Of a stretch of 6,833 nucleotides of DNA, positions 6,019 through 6,833 are shown piece after piece (within the stretch, counting starts at the first letter, position 1; every line of letters begins with the position of its first letter). Origin of the DNA: JAEELC01 sp963605425. GTDB taxonomy: Bacteria > Bacillota_I > Bacilli_A > Acholeplasmatales > Anaeroplasmataceae. The position numbers and the translations under genes are program-made. The notes beneath the pieces are model-generated. The model searched no databases, was not told the origin of the DNA, and saw only the letters and a list, made by a program, of their open reading frames with translations. The stretch covers positions 1 through 6,833 of the forward strand of contig CAVCUQ010000059.1 in assembly GCA_963605425.1 (NCBI GenBank), written 5' to 3'.

Positions 6019-6833
6019 CTATCTCTTCTTATAATTCTTATCTAACCACTTCATGTATTCGCCACTTTCTACATGACTTAACCATTCCTCATTATCAAGA
6101 TTCCATTTGATAGTTTCAACAATACCTGTATCAAATGTATGCTCAGGTTTCCAACCAAGTTCAGTTTCTATCTTTGTAGGATCCATTGCATATCTTAAAT
6201 CATGACCCGGTCTATCTTTTACATAAGTGATCAATGATTCTGGTTTATTTAATGCTTTTAAGATAGTCTTAACGACTTCTAGATTTGTTCTTTCGTTATG
6301 ACCACCAATATTATACACTTCACCATCTCTACCATTTCTTACAACTAAATCAATCGCGGTACAATGGTCCCCTACATATAACCAGTCTCTGACATTTTCT
6401 CCATTACCATAGACAGGAAGTGGTTCATCTCTTAATGCTTTTTGAATCATCAAAGGAATGAGTTTCTCAGGGAAATGATATGGTCCATAGTTATTTGAAC
6501 ATCTAGAAATAGTAACAGGAAGTCTAAATGTTCTGTGATATGCAAGAACTAATAAATCAGCACTTGCTTTAGAGGCGCTATAAGGACTTGAGGTATGGAT
6601 TGGTGTTTCTTCTGTGAAGAATAAATCAGGTCTATCAAGTGGAAGATCACCATAGACTTCATCAGTTGATACTTGATGATATCTTTTGATTCCATATTTT
6701 CTACATGCATCCATAAGGACTTGTGTACCTAAGATATTTGTTTTTAAGAATATCTCAGGATTTTCAATACTACGATCTACATGTGATTCAGCAGCAAAGT
6801 TCACAACATAATCAAAATGTTCTTCTTCAAATA
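6019..6833 (-). CDS. rfbB: dTDP-glucose 4,6-dehydratase, 5' end beyond the window
   Basis: This NAD-dependent short-chain dehydrogenase/reductase-fold enzyme converts dTDP-glucose to dTDP-4-keto-6-deoxyglucose, the second step of dTDP-L-rhamnose synthesis and the entry to other deoxysugars. The reading frame is open to the window edge; 270 residues are visible and about 70 N-terminal residues, including the GxxGxxG nucleotide-binding loop, lie outside. Visible signatures are NFAAESHVDRSI, the catalytic STDEVYGDLP segment (Thr-Asp-Glu), SPYSASKASADL with the Tyr-x-x-x-Lys pair, and SRCSNNYGPYHFPEKLIP. The C-terminal ELGWKPEHTFDTGI segment is also typical of RmlB. A GTG at 6802-6804 reads as an internal Val, since the conserved FDYVVNFAAESH runs through it. 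Its stop (TAG at 6019-6021) is 24 nt before the DUF4422 gene. By eye it is less AT-rich than the RT-nitrilase region, as fits a conserved core gene. Confidence 0.96.
   Translation of the reverse strand, partial: FEEEHFDYVVNFAAESHVDRSIENPEIFLKTNILGTQVLMDACRKYGIKRYHQVSTDEVYGDLPLDRPDLFFTEETPIHTSSPYSASKASADLLVLAYHRTFRLPVTISRCSNNYGPYHFPEKLIPLMIQKALRDEPLPVYGNGENVRDWLYVGDHCTAIDLVVRNGRDGEVYNIGGHNERTNLEVVKTILKALNKPESLITYVKDRPGHDLRYAMDPTKIETELGWKPEHTFDTGIVETIKWNLDNEEWLSHVESGEYMKWLDKNYKKR

Noticed and set aside
6802..6804. GTG as a possible start of the rfbB gene
   Set aside because: The frame is open upstream to the window edge and encodes FEEEHFDYV, the normal continuation of RmlB before NFAAESH. The GTG is an internal Val and no ribosome binding site precedes it.
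1..6833. CRISPR array, tRNA, rRNA, insertion sequence or att sites
   Set aside because: I looked for regular spaced repeats, cloverleaf-like sequence, transposase motifs and matching direct repeats at the defence module borders and saw none that could be supported.

Overview
This window is a very AT-rich stretch in which every recognised gene lies on the minus strand, so transcription runs from high to low coordinates. Strong AAGGAGG-type ribosome binding sites, tight gene packing, the standard genetic code (Trp is TGG) and the rfbB and glf sequences suggest a low-GC Firmicute, perhaps a gut-type Erysipelotrichia or related Bacilli. That placement is an inference from style, not a proven assignment.

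In transcription order the layout is: (1) 6019-6833, the C-terminal three quarters of a dTDP-glucose 4,6-dehydratase (rfbB/rmlB), cut by the window edge; (2) 5173-5994, a DUF4422 polysaccharide-biosynthesis protein with an (AT)8 tract just after its start codon; (3) a perfect 16-bp hairpin at 5132-5169 that buries the Shine-Dalgarno and start codon of (4) 4236-5132, a family 2 glycosyltransferase of the galactofuranosyl/rhamnosyltransferase type; (5) a 207-nt gene-free stretch with a candidate promoter; (6) 1041-4028, a 995-residue reverse transcriptase fused to a C-terminal nitrilase domain; (7) 111-968, a 285-residue partner with distant DUF2971-like character; (8) 1-98, the first 32 codons of UDP-galactopyranose mutase (glf), running off the window.

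The outer genes form a surface-polysaccharide locus. RfbB feeds dTDP-rhamnose or a related deoxysugar, Glf makes UDP-galactofuranose, and the two transferase-type proteins build the repeat unit. Genes 6 and 7 do not belong to that pathway. They look like an anti-phage module of the defence-associated reverse transcriptase (DRT, UG/Abi) group, closest in architecture to the RT-nitrilase DRT type 1 (UG1) proteins. All catalytic motifs of both enzyme domains are visible.

The most notable point is that the RT-nitrilase has a tightly linked downstream partner of unknown function, while DRT1 is usually described as a single-gene system. The pair sits inside the polysaccharide operon, between the Galf-type transferase and glf, and the stop codon of the partner overlaps the ribosome binding site of glf. 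Two other signals concern expression of the polysaccharide genes: the SD-sequestering hairpin, which suggests translational coupling, and the (AT)8 tract, which could permit slippage-based phase variation.
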